Assembly: GCA_049587755.1 (NCBI GenBank)
Contig: JBAVEN010000063.1
Coordinates: forward strand, 68,597-132,596
Direction: 5' to 3'
DNA length: 64,000 bases
Source: Bog-375 sp049587755
GTDB lineage: Bacteria > Acidobacteriota > Terriglobia > Bryobacterales > Bryobacteraceae
Part shown: positions 43,815 to 52,166 of the stretch, piece by piece
How the letters are laid out: each line of letters opens with the position of its first letter
How positions within the stretch are numbered: position 1 is the first letter of the stretch
Position numbers and translations under genes: made by a program
Notes under the pieces: generated by a model
The model's database searches: none
Seen by the model: the letters and a program-made list of their open reading frames with translations, nothing else
Told to the model about the DNA's origin: nothing

Positions 43815-44504
43815 ATGACTGCCGCGCAGTGGAAGTCTGGACGTGAGAAGGCGGGCTTGAGCCAGGTTGTGGCCGCGCGTTCGCTGAAAGTGTCGCAGCC
43901 GTATCTGTCGCAACTCGAAGCGGGGTTGAGGGTGGCCAGTGCTGAACTTGCGCGCAAGGCAGCGAAGCTTTACGAACTGCCTACGGCCCTCCCCCTGCCC
44001 GAGCCGTTGAACGTTCGGGGAGGGACGCCGGACGAACTTCAGCGAAAGCTTGCCTCTCTCGGTTACCCCGGCTTCGAACATGTTCGTTCCAAGGCGGTGA
44101 GCAATCCCGCTGAAGTAATGCTCAGCGCCGTGGTGAAGCCCGACTTGGACACGCGCTTGACGGAAGCTCTGCCCTGGGTCCTGAGCACGTATACCGATCT
44201 GAATTGGGAATGGCTGCGAGACCTCGCCAAATTGAACAACGCTCAAAACCGCCTGGGTTATCTCGTGCATCTCGCAGAGCAAACCGCGCGCGCTTTGCCG
44301 GCGGGCCAGAGTGCCGTTCGAGTCCTGTCTCGATGGGAAAACGAACTCGAAGAGGCCCGCCTCGCCCGTGAAGGAACGCTCTGCCGCGATTCGATGCCGG
44401 AGTCCGAGCGCACTTGGTTAAGGGCAAATCGTCCTGAAGCCGCTGCCCATTGGAGCCTGCTGACCGGCCTCACAGCCGAGCAACTACCGTATGCCGCGCA
44501 TTAA
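43815..44504 (+). CDS. XRE-family helix-turn-helix protein, probable antitoxin/regulator
   Basis: 229 residues from the ATG at 43815. The N-terminal ~60 residues are an XRE helix-turn-helix (REKAGLSQVVAARSLKVSQ, YLSQLEAGLR). The remaining ~160 residues are helical with Trp-rich patches (LNWEWLRDLAKLNNAQNRLGYLV) and match no family I know. It overlaps the nucleotidyltransferase gene by 14 bases, and an inverted repeat covers its promoter. By analogy to AbiE/MenAT-type pairs it is probably the controlling, antidote member. Confidence 0.8.
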   Translation: MTAAQWKSGREKAGLSQVVAARSLKVSQPYLSQLEAGLRVASAELARKAAKLYELPTALPLPEPLNVRGGTPDELQRKLASLGYPGFEHVRSKAVSNPAEVMLSAVVKPDLDTRLTEALPWVLSTYTDLNWEWLRDLAKLNNAQNRLGYLVHLAEQTARALPAGQSAVRVLSRWENELEEARLAREGTLCRDSMPESERTWLRANRPEAAAHWSLLTGLTAEQLPYAAH

Positions 44505-45033
44505 AGAGTCGCCGGAGCCGTGGCGATCTTTCTTCGCTGAAGTGGACTCCTACCTCAACGAAGACGTCCAACTGCATTGCTGCGGGGGCTTCGTCGTGAC
44601 ACAACTCTACGGCGTGGCCCGCACCACGAGCGACGTCGATTTCCTGGCCGTCGTGCCGAACGTGATGAGCGAACTAATGAAGATCGGCGGGAAAGGGTCC
44701 GACTTGCACCAAAAGCATAGGGTCTATCTGGATGCCGTGACCGTCGCCACGCCGCCCGAGAACTACGAAGATCGCTTGGTGCCCATGTTCCTCGGCGCGT
44801 GGCGCCGCCTCCACCTCTTCGCGCTCGAAGCTCACGATCTGGCGCTTTCCAAACTGGAGCGGAACGCGGAGCGCGACCGTGACGACGTGCAGGCGCTTGC
44901 ACGAGCGGGCTATCTAAGGCCGGAGGTTCTGAAGGAGCGCTACTGCACCGAACTTCGCCCGAATCTCTTGGCCCACGAAAGCCGTCATGACTTGACGCTT
45001 CAACTGTGGCTTGAGTCTTATTGGCCGCTTTGA
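44491..45033 (+). CDS. DUF6036/AbiEii-like nucleotidyltransferase, probable toxin
   Basis: 180 residues. The nucleotidyltransferase core is HCCGGFVVTQLYGVARTTSDVD, with Asp48 and Asp50 as the metal pair and LDAVTVAT as a possible third acidic strand; LEAHDLALSKLERNAERDRDDVQAL is the following helical block typical of DUF6036/AbiEii proteins. Such enzymes modify tRNA or other targets in abortive-infection or toxin-antitoxin systems. The stop falls close to the next gene's end, which is convergent. Confidence 0.78.
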   Translation: MPRIKESPEPWRSFFAEVDSYLNEDVQLHCCGGFVVTQLYGVARTTSDVDFLAVVPNVMSELMKIGGKGSDLHQKHRVYLDAVTVATPPENYEDRLVPMFLGAWRRLHLFALEAHDLALSKLERNAERDRDDVQALARAGYLRPEVLKERYCTELRPNLLAHESRHDLTLQLWLESYWPL

Positions 45034-45126
45034 ACCTGAAAGCCCGCTCGCCCATCGGCTTCAAAAGAGTTGCGGCCTATCCATACAACCGGAGCGCGAC
45101 ACGTTACTGCCGTGCCGATCCTCTGT

Positions 45127-45849
45127 TCATGGCACGGGCACCAATAGCGCTTTGCCGATCACACTCGTCAAGCCCTCCAACATGTCCCTGAAGCTTGCAG
45201 TAAGCGACGGTGTCGTGCGGAGCTGCCAAAGATGTTCGGCGTTTTGCCATGCCGACTCCCGAGACGCTCTGACGCTCCAGGCGGCGATTGTATCTTCCAG
45301 GTGAGAGACCGGCGGGAGCGCCCCGCCGGGGAGTCGCACGTTCAGCGTGTGCTTGGCGGATTCGATGAGCGCGTCAAGCGTGGAATTGAGCGCGGTGTAG
45401 TCGCCATAGTGCGCTCCTCCGGAATCTGGAGTCGTACCCGTCATCTGACAAGTGGCGAGGATGGCTTCAGGCAGGTCGTGATTGATGTGGGCATTGATGC
45501 CGGCAAGCGCGAACTGGATTCGCGCGACCGCACTCTGGTTCCGGCTATCGAACAAAACTTGCCAGCAAGTGGGTGTTGCCTCGTCGGAGAGGGAGGATTT
45601 GAGGGCGGAAAAGTAGAAACCTGCGAATTGCACGTCGAGTTGGGCCAGCCATGCGGGATCGGCGAATCCGCCGCTGGAAACTCGCGCCTCGACCGCCTGC
45701 GTCACCTGCAAATATAGCCAGTTGAACCATTTCAGGCCATCTGCGTCGGCACAAGTGGCGCCGATGCACTGGAGAGTCTGGAGAACATCCGAGATCGATT
45801 GCGGAGCGGCCTGAACTGCTGTAACGAGCGTAGTGTCGTACGGAAACAT
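45127..45849 (-). CDS. DUF5995 family protein
   Basis: 240 residues. The block GGFADPAWLAQLDVQFAGFYF, CWQVLFDSRNQSAVARIQFALAGINAHINHDLPEA and the helical C-terminus fit the DUF5995 family, whose function is unknown; conserved His residues in NAHINHD could bind metal or act in catalysis. It is single on the reverse strand, next to the CPBP cluster. Confidence 0.72.
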   Translation of the reverse strand: MFPYDTTLVTAVQAAPQSISDVLQTLQCIGATCADADGLKWFNWLYLQVTQAVEARVSSGGFADPAWLAQLDVQFAGFYFSALKSSLSDEATPTCWQVLFDSRNQSAVARIQFALAGINAHINHDLPEAILATCQMTGTTPDSGGAHYGDYTALNSTLDALIESAKHTLNVRLPGGALPPVSHLEDTIAAWSVRASRESAWQNAEHLWQLRTTPSLTASFRDMLEGLTSVIGKALLVPVP

Positions 45850-45902
45850 GCTCCATCTCAGTTTACGAAGAATAGGGAAGGCCCTCTTTCCGCCAGATAA
45901 GA

Positions 45903-46838
45903 CTAAAGCGCCCCGGAAGCGCCATGGGCCGCGCCGCCCCAGGTGATAACCGCATCGAGGAAAACGTTAAGCATCCAGTGGACCACTACAACGGGCCAGA
46001 TGCTGCGGGTGGCCAGCACGACGGTGCTGGTGGCTATGCCCCACACCAGCGTGCCCCAAAGCTCCGGGATCGGCTTGCCGAGATGCCAGGCGGTGTAGGA
46101 GAGCATCGAAACCAGGATGGCGTAGTAGCCGAATAGGAGCGGCCCCGGGATGCCATGCGTTCCGGGCAGCGCCTCTCGGTCGCGGGCGTTATATAGGCCG
46201 AACAGCAGGTACCCGCGAAAGATAAACTCGATGGCCACGAAGAAGAGGAAGTAACCGGCCTCGTAGATTGCAAACTCACCCACGCTGGCGAACGGCCCGC
46301 GGTACAGGGGGTAAAGCGCTCGCATGCCGGGATCGCGCGTGCTCAGGTAGAACGCCGGTGCGCTGAAGATCAAGAGCATCGCGGCGGAGAGCAGGGCCAG
46401 CCCCCAACGGTCACGGTGCGGCAGCCCGAGCCCGTAGTCGCGCAGGTCCTGGTGATAGACCAGCTTGATGAGCAGGATGGGGACTACCACGACGAACACG
46501 AAGCCGGCCAGAAAGCTCAGCCACTCCTGGTCCCAAGGCACGCCGGGCAGGATGTGGGCACGTGTCGCCGGATCGCTCCCCGGGCCGCCCCAGCCGCTCC
46601 AAAGCCAGGTCAGCAAGTCGAGTTTGCCGTGCGCTCCCCACAGCATAATGAGCACGAACGCGCTGCCGAGGATCATCCCGATCGGGTCATGAAACAGCCG
46701 GACGATGCTGTTGTAGATCAGCTTGAGGACCGTGAGCACACCCGGGTTGTCGAGCTCGGCCTCCGTCACGCGAATGGGGCGGGGATGCCTGGCCTCGTCG
46801 CGAGCTTGTATTGGTTTGGTGGCAGTCTGCGGAAGCAT
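45903..46838 (-). CDS. CPBP-family intramembrane metalloprotease
   Basis: 311 residues, about eight membrane helices. Motif 1 is IEFIFRGYLLFGL (Glu and Arg of the EExxxR motif; the first Glu is Ile). Motif 2 is SYTAWHLGKPIPE with His. Motif 3 is VVVHWMLNVFLDA. These make a probably active Abi/Rce1-type protease. It is the last gene of a three-gene reverse-strand cluster and lies 14 bases after the SDR gene. Confidence 0.87.
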   Translation of the reverse strand: MLPQTATKPIQARDEARHPRPIRVTEAELDNPGVLTVLKLIYNSIVRLFHDPIGMILGSAFVLIMLWGAHGKLDLLTWLWSGWGGPGSDPATRAHILPGVPWDQEWLSFLAGFVFVVVVPILLIKLVYHQDLRDYGLGLPHRDRWGLALLSAAMLLIFSAPAFYLSTRDPGMRALYPLYRGPFASVGEFAIYEAGYFLFFVAIEFIFRGYLLFGLYNARDREALPGTHGIPGPLLFGYYAILVSMLSYTAWHLGKPIPELWGTLVWGIATSTVVLATRSIWPVVVVHWMLNVFLDAVITWGGAAHGASGAL

Positions 46839-46852
46839 GGTTCCTCCTGGCG

Positions 46853-48283
46853 TCAGCCTAAGCGCCGCCGGACGGCGTATAACAGCCGAATCGCCTCATT
46901 GATGATCAGTGGCACGAGACCCATCGGAACGGCCAGCACGGCGGCTCGCAGCCACGGATTCTTGTCGCCGGGCAGGGCTGGCGAGAAATGCCAGAGCTGC
47001 AGCCACAGTTGGTTGGGGATCTCGACCGCCAGAAACGCCGCAGCGCCCGCCGCGAACTGCGCGATGGCGGCGCGGCCCGCCAGCAGATAAGAGATGGCGC
47101 CGATGATGAGCCCGAAGAACCCGAACATCGCCACCACGATCAGCCAACCGGGTGTGTAGACATACCAGTGCGCCAGGTATGCAAGGCTCTCGACGATCAC
47201 GCCGACCAGCGCTGCCAGTGTGAAGGTCTTGATCGCCCGGTCGCGCGGCACCTCGGCGGTAATGTGGTCGGCCCGCTCGGTCCGGACCTCCCAGTCCGCA
47301 ACCTCGGCACGGACGCCGTCCTCCAGCGGCGTGGTGGCCACCCATCCGAAGTCTCGCTGCGCAGCCGCCGGCGTGACGGCCCAACTCGTCTGACGCACTT
47401 CCCGCACCTTGTCCCTCGTGATCAGTGGGCGAGTACGGGTGAAGGCATGCAGCCACTCGGAAAGCACGCCAACGACCCACAGCGCCGCGTGCGGAACGAG
47501 GATAGGGATGCTGAACTTCTTGCCCATTACGGTCCCGATGTCGGCGATGAATTCTGAGGATGTGTTCGTAGTCGGGTTGGCCAGGAAATACGTCCGGTTC
47601 AGGGCCGCCGGACTGGCGGCTCCCGCCGCCATGCCCCGCACCAGATCACCCACGTAGATGAAAGAGAGCGTCTTTTCCGCCAGCCCGATCCGCGGCCGGA
47701 TTCCGGCCCGTACCGCGGGAAACGTCCCGCGCGAAATGTCGGTCTCCCGCTCACCGAAGACCGACACCGGCCGCACGATCGTTACCGGCACGCCGCGCTC
47801 CGCAAACTGCATCACGACATCCTCGGCGTCGCGCTTGGACTCCCCGTACCAGGAGACGGGATGGCGCGGGGCCTTCTCGTCAATTGGCGCCGGTGATGGA
47901 GCGGGTCCGGCGGCCGCCTGGCTGGACGTGTACAGGAAGCGGCGGAAGCCGGGGCCGCGCCCGGCCAGAACCGCTTCCAGCAGTTTGCGCGTACCCTCCA
48001 GGTTGGTCCTTCGAAATTCGGCCTCCGACGTGCCCATCACCAGGCCGCCGAGATGGTAAACGATCTCAACCCCGCGCACCGCCTCCGCAAGACCTAGCCC
48101 TGTCCGCAAGTCGCCCACGACGAGCTGAAGCCGATCGCCATACCGGTCTGACAGCGGTGCCAGCGAACGGAGATCGGCGGTCGGCCGCACCAGTCCCACC
48201 ACCTCGTCTCCCCTCGTCAGAAGGAGTTCCGCCAGGTGCGAGCCGATGAAACCGTTGACGCCTGTCACCAGAACCTTGGCCAT
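46853..48283 (-). CDS. NAD-dependent epimerase/dehydratase with a C-terminal membrane domain
   Basis: 476 residues. Residues 1-~325 are an extended SDR: TGVNGFIGSHLAELL nucleotide-binding loop, YHLGGLVMGTSEAEF, YTSSQAA and the active-site YGESK. Residues ~350-470 add four membrane helices (FTLAALVGVIVESLAYLAHWYVY, LIVVAMFGFFGLIIGAISYLL), an unusual fusion. It may act on a membrane lipid or polyprenyl-linked sugar. It lies between two CPBP genes. Confidence 0.88.
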   Translation of the reverse strand: MAKVLVTGVNGFIGSHLAELLLTRGDEVVGLVRPTADLRSLAPLSDRYGDRLQLVVGDLRTGLGLAEAVRGVEIVYHLGGLVMGTSEAEFRRTNLEGTRKLLEAVLAGRGPGFRRFLYTSSQAAAGPAPSPAPIDEKAPRHPVSWYGESKRDAEDVVMQFAERGVPVTIVRPVSVFGERETDISRGTFPAVRAGIRPRIGLAEKTLSFIYVGDLVRGMAAGAASPAALNRTYFLANPTTNTSSEFIADIGTVMGKKFSIPILVPHAALWVVGVLSEWLHAFTRTRPLITRDKVREVRQTSWAVTPAAAQRDFGWVATTPLEDGVRAEVADWEVRTERADHITAEVPRDRAIKTFTLAALVGVIVESLAYLAHWYVYTPGWLIVVAMFGFFGLIIGAISYLLAGRAAIAQFAAGAAAFLAVEIPNQLWLQLWHFSPALPGDKNPWLRAAVLAVPMGLVPLIINEAIRLLYAVRRRLG

Positions 48284-48317
48284 GCGATTGTCTCCTCCAG
48301 TGCCGATGCGGTTTGCT

Positions 48318-49046
48318 TCACCACATGCGGTGTGCCACGTTGAGCTTCAGGATCTCCCAGACGTCGGACCATATGCCGACGCTCCAGTGAATGAAAGCGA
48401 AGTAAACGAAACTCCGCAGTCTGAGGTTGAGGAAGCCCGCCGGAACGCCGGCGAGCAAAGCTGAGACGGCGAAGATCCACGGCAGCCCGGCGAGGCAGCA
48501 AGCCGACAGCGCGGTGGTGAGCAGAACAGCCGCCCACTGGGCGCCGCGCGAGCCCCCTAGCGCTTGTACCAGGCCAAAGAGCAGGAATCCGCGGAACAGG
48601 CCTTCGAAGCCGAAAGCGAACATGGCGTAGCTCACCAAGTGGAGGGCCACGTGGCCCGGTGTTAGAAAGCCGGGCTCGACCAGGTAGGTATAGTAGCTCT
48701 CGCTGCCGATGAACGCCGAGCCCAGCGGCGCGAGCAAGTAAACGGGGATGAGCAGGAGCAGCCACGTGGCCCCTTGACTCGTCTCGCCGAGCGAAAAACC
48801 AAAGTCCCGCAGCGGCTGGTGCAGCACGAAATGAGCCACGATATACGGAATCCCGAGACCGAAGACAAGCGTCCCAACGAAAACGACCCAGGTCCCGAAA
48901 TATACCGTACTGCCCAGAAAAGGGTGGCCGAGCCAACGCGACAATCGCTGCTCATGTCCAAACCCAAACCCCAGTAACCACAGCAGCGCCATGAAGAGAA
49001 CCGCCGCCGTGAGCACAATCGGAAGCTTTCTGCTGGCAAGTGCCAT
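48318..49046 (-). CDS. CPBP-family membrane protein lacking the central His motif
   Basis: 242 residues, seven or eight membrane helices. Motif 1 FGFEGLFRGFLLFGL and motif 3 AFIHWSVGIWSD are retained, but where the sister protein at 45903 has AWHLGKPIPE this one reads ACCLAGLPW, so the central His is missing. It is probably non-catalytic, possibly a scaffold or regulator. First gene of the CPBP-SDR-CPBP cluster; 34 bases precede the SDR start. Confidence 0.82.
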   Translation of the reverse strand: MALASRKLPIVLTAAVLFMALLWLLGFGFGHEQRLSRWLGHPFLGSTVYFGTWVVFVGTLVFGLGIPYIVAHFVLHQPLRDFGFSLGETSQGATWLLLLIPVYLLAPLGSAFIGSESYYTYLVEPGFLTPGHVALHLVSYAMFAFGFEGLFRGFLLFGLVQALGGSRGAQWAAVLLTTALSACCLAGLPWIFAVSALLAGVPAGFLNLRLRSFVYFAFIHWSVGIWSDVWEILKLNVAHRMW

Positions 49047-49263
49047 GACCCCTCCTCAACACCGTGTGCCCGAACGTGTCGTTAGGTGGTTGAGAGATTA
49101 TACATCACTTTGCCTCCCTCCCACCCTTCAAAAGAAGGACATCTCTACTTTGCCTTGACATTGGGCCGCGCCGCGGAAGCCGAGCCGGCAGCCCTGACGA
49201 ATCCGGCGGTCGGCCACATGCGCGGGTGGGGCGTTTCTGGTCAGAGTAACGTTGAGCGATTCC

Positions 49264-49824
49264 TTAAGAATCGCAGCCGGGGCCGCCTGGCGACCCGCAC
49301 TCTTTCCACAGCTTTTCCCAATTCCAGATCCCATACGCCACCTTGTTCGGCAGCGGGAATCCGAGCTGATGCGCGAGCATACACACCTGCCCGCGATGGT
49401 GGGCTTCGTGAGAAACCATGTAGCACAGCATTTCCAGGCCAACCGGCCAAGGCCGGGCCCAGCCGTCTCTGCGAAACTTCTCGACGCGGCCCCCACCGCC
49501 GCCGAGCGCTTCGGCGAGCATCTCCGCACAGCGAGCGGCACTCTCGGCCAATCCCGCGCGGGCCTGCCGCGGTGTCGAGTGCGCGCGGTTAAGCTGTCGT
49601 GGAACCTTCAGGTGCGGAGCTGTAAGCCTGACCCACTTGGTGCGGACATTGTGCATGTGCGTAAAGATCGCCGCGATGGTGCGGGCCTTGCCCGGCGGTT
49701 TAGCTCTCCAGGCGGCAGGGTCAAGCTGTTCGATAAGAATCTGGTTGATGCGATCGTTGGCGGCAAACACCCGGACTGCGGCGGGGCCGAGTTGATTGTG
49801 AACCCTTTGTTGACGCGCGGTCAC
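49264..49824 (-). CDS. DinB-family protein
   Basis: 186 residues. The DinB bundle is shown by ARTIAAIFTHMHNVRTKW and CYMVSHEAHHRGQVCMLAHQLGFPLP, with the three His typical of its metal site. The thiol-dependent substrate is unknown. Distinct in sequence from the DinB protein at 38036. Confidence 0.87.
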   Translation of the reverse strand: MTARQQRVHNQLGPAAVRVFAANDRINQILIEQLDPAAWRAKPPGKARTIAAIFTHMHNVRTKWVRLTAPHLKVPRQLNRAHSTPRQARAGLAESAARCAEMLAEALGGGGGRVEKFRRDGWARPWPVGLEMLCYMVSHEAHHRGQVCMLAHQLGFPLPNKVAYGIWNWEKLWKECGSPGGPGCDS

Positions 49825-50046
49825 GGCTCCCCACTCCTTGACCTATAGTACGTCCGGGGCGATAGTCGCCCGAAGCTGACCATCTGGACGTGTCATCGAA
49901 CCGTGGAATGGTCCTTGTTCGGCACTCCGCACCCGGACATTTCTTCCGGGCGCATACGTTTACTTCGAGGTTTTGGTCTGGCTCGCAGGCGGCTGGAAAT
50001 GCGGCGCTGTAAGCAGGATGGGCCGCGGCGATTCAAATAAGCCGGC

Positions 50047-51462
50047 TCAATGCGCTTGGTCCGAGGTTTCGCATCCATCCCTGCGAAATTCGAAGCGCAG
50101 CAGCCGTGTGCCCTCGGCATCCTGGCCGGCATCGCTCGCCGGTTGAAACCTCCAGCGTCGCGCCGCGTTCACGGCTACCCTGTCAAAATACTTGCTCCCC
50201 GGGCGCGAGTCCAGTACCGCATCCACCACGGAACCCGACCGGTCGACTGTAACCCGCACACGGACCGTCACTATGCCCCGAATCGTTCCTAGAATCTCCC
50301 CAGGAACCTCGGGTACGAAGCGATCGACAACCGCTGTAGCAGGCAGCGTACCGGCCTTATTGTCTTTCACCTGCTCTGACGCCGCGGGGCTGGGCGCCGG
50401 CGTTTGCGCTGCGGGCGTTTCAGCGGCAACGGGCGCAGAAACTGGCCCGGCCGCCGGCTCCGCCGGAACGGCCGCAGGTTTCTCCTGCACCGCAGCTTGC
50501 TCCACGGCTACAGGTCGAGGCGCGGTCGCAGAGGGCGAGTTCAACAGCCTGGTACCGGTCAGGATTGCGCCAGCCAGGATCATTCCCCCCAGGATGGCTC
50601 CCCCCACTGGCACAAGATACGGGTTCCGCTGCGCCTGTTTGGGCAGCACCGGTTCCGCGATTGAGACAATCTTCACCGGTTCTGGACCTGTCTGCGGCGC
50701 GGGCGAAGCCGGCTGCAAGGCGAGAGCAATATCCGCCAAGGAGCAGCGCAATCGAGGGTCCGATCGCAGCGAGCGGCGCGCGATATCGAGGAACGGCGCC
50801 TCCAACGACTCCGGGATGACCGGATCGTTCGTCGCCGTTCCGTCCCAAACCGGCAGCCGCTGAGTCAGGACCTGCACCAGCGTCATGCCCAGCGACCAGA
50901 CATCCCCTGCCGGCGTTATGCCGGCACGCCCCTCGGGCGGGCCATTCACATCCCGTGCCCACAAATCGTCGCCCGACTCTCCACTCCGCAGGAGGCCGTC
51001 GCTCGAGATCTTTACCCGATCGCCGGCAGCCATGATGTTGGTTGGCGTCAGGCAGCCATGGACGAAACCCGCGGCGTGAATGTACGCCAGGGTCTTCAGT
51101 ACAGCCGTCAGCATTTCCCGTGCCTCTGCCGCCGCCAGCGGCCGGATCGGGATCACCTGCGACAGGTCCTCTTCGCTCCGCTCCATGACAACGTAGACCA
51201 CGCCATTGCCGTCGAGCTGACAAGTTCCGAAATGAAAGATGGAAAGCAACCCGGGATGCGACAGCCTGGCGGCAAGCTCCCGCCGCAACATCCAGACTTG
51301 CGCCGTAGCCGATTCGGCCGGCACCAGCTTGATGGCGGCCTTCTGCCGTGTGCCTTCGCCGTATTCCGTGAGGAACACAGCGCTGTGTGCGGAGCCACCC
51401 AGGTACTGGCCCAGGTGGAATCTACCCTCGACAACCTGGCCTTCCCACTGCTTCCATTCCAC
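50047..51462 (-). CDS. Pseudokinase fused through a membrane helix to a TonB C-terminal domain
   Basis: 471 residues from a GTG at 51460-51462, chosen because GGGGAG lies nine bases upstream; a TTG at 51489 is less likely. Residues ~12-265 are a Hanks-kinase fold with the N-lobe Lys45 (AAIKL), but the catalytic HRD is HGC (residues 135-137) and DFG is SDG, so phosphotransfer is unlikely. A membrane helix (VGGAILGGMILAGAILTG), a long Ala/Pro/Glu linker and a TonB-like ending (VTVRVRVTVDRSGSVVDAVL, AARRWRFQP) follow. It probably links an intracellular signal to an outer-membrane partner. Confidence 0.85.
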   Translation of the reverse strand: MEWKQWEGQVVEGRFHLGQYLGGSAHSAVFLTEYGEGTRQKAAIKLVPAESATAQVWMLRRELAARLSHPGLLSIFHFGTCQLDGNGVVYVVMERSEEDLSQVIPIRPLAAAEAREMLTAVLKTLAYIHAAGFVHGCLTPTNIMAAGDRVKISSDGLLRSGESGDDLWARDVNGPPEGRAGITPAGDVWSLGMTLVQVLTQRLPVWDGTATNDPVIPESLEAPFLDIARRSLRSDPRLRCSLADIALALQPASPAPQTGPEPVKIVSIAEPVLPKQAQRNPYLVPVGGAILGGMILAGAILTGTRLLNSPSATAPRPVAVEQAAVQEKPAAVPAEPAAGPVSAPVAAETPAAQTPAPSPAASEQVKDNKAGTLPATAVVDRFVPEVPGEILGTIRGIVTVRVRVTVDRSGSVVDAVLDSRPGSKYFDRVAVNAARRWRFQPASDAGQDAEGTRLLRFEFRRDGCETSDQAH

Positions 51463-51509
51463 TATCGTGATCTCCCCGAGAGTAAACAAATGCGTTTTAT
51501 TTTTGCTGA

Positions 51510-51553
51510 GAAGTCAATATTGTCTTCTGGGCGGTCTGAAGTCAATATTGTCT
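51510..51553 (-). promoter_or_regulatory. Tandem CAATATTG-centred boxes upstream of the pseudokinase gene
   Basis: GAAGTCAATATTGTCT occurs exactly twice, at 51510-51525 and 51538-51553, 28 bases apart. The core CAATATTG is a perfect palindrome. On the reverse strand each box supplies a TTGACT that could be a -35. They are about 50-90 bases before the start codon and look like paired operators. Confidence 0.65.
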
Positions 51554-51761
51554 CTGATAGATTCGACGAAATCCGCCCTTCCCAGAGGCCGCCGGAGTTG
51601 TCTTATACCACGAGTAATCACTGACTTACGGACTTTCTTTATAGGGATCTTCATTGAGCTCCCTTCCAGTTCCCCTCGGGAGCCCCCCGGCGGCTGGCGA
51701 GGCAACGATCTCGCCCCGCCCGGCATTCACCGCCCACCCCGGCGCGATAAGAGAATGGGGT

Positions 51762-52142
51762 ATGCCCCGGGTGAGAATGGACAAGTGGCTCTGGGCCGCC
51801 CGATTCTTCAAGACGCGCACGCTGGCGGCACGGGCATGCGAACTTGGCAGGATTGCGGCCAACGGCCAACCAGCCAAGGCGGCTCGCGAGGTCCGGGTCG
51901 GCGACCTGTTGCAGGTGAAGAACGACAGCGGTGACTTCCAGGTGGAGGTCCTTGCTCTTAGTGAGATGCGCGGCCCGGCGCCGGTGGCCCAGGCTCTCTA
52001 CCGCGAAACAGAGGCGAGCCGGGAGTTGCGGCTGAAGTTGGCCGAAGAGCGCAAAGCGATGCCGCACTTCGAATCGATGCGGGAAGGCAGACCATCGAAA
52101 CGTGATCGCCGTAAAATCGCCCGTCTGCGGGGCAGAAGCTGA
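51762..52142 (+). CDS. hslR: S4-domain RNA-binding heat-shock protein Hsp15-like
   Basis: 126 residues from the ATG at 51762; the frame is open to 51654 but the added residues do not fit. The S4 domain is RMDKWLWAARFFKTRTLAARACELGRIAANGQ (in segments), followed by a basic C-terminus (GRPSKRDRRKIARLRGRS). Hsp15 rescues stalled 50S subunits carrying peptidyl-tRNA. It is divergent from the pseudokinase gene. Confidence 0.88.
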   Translation: MPRVRMDKWLWAARFFKTRTLAARACELGRIAANGQPAKAAREVRVGDLLQVKNDSGDFQVEVLALSEMRGPAPVAQALYRETEASRELRLKLAEERKAMPHFESMREGRPSKRDRRKIARLRGRS

Positions 52143-52166
52143 CGATCGAGGGGCTGGGCCTCGGTT

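Noticed and set aside
43511..45126. Integrated island with attachment repeats at tRNA-Leu
   Set aside because: No integrase gene and no repeat of the tRNA 3' end were found on the far side of the XRE/nucleotidyltransferase module.
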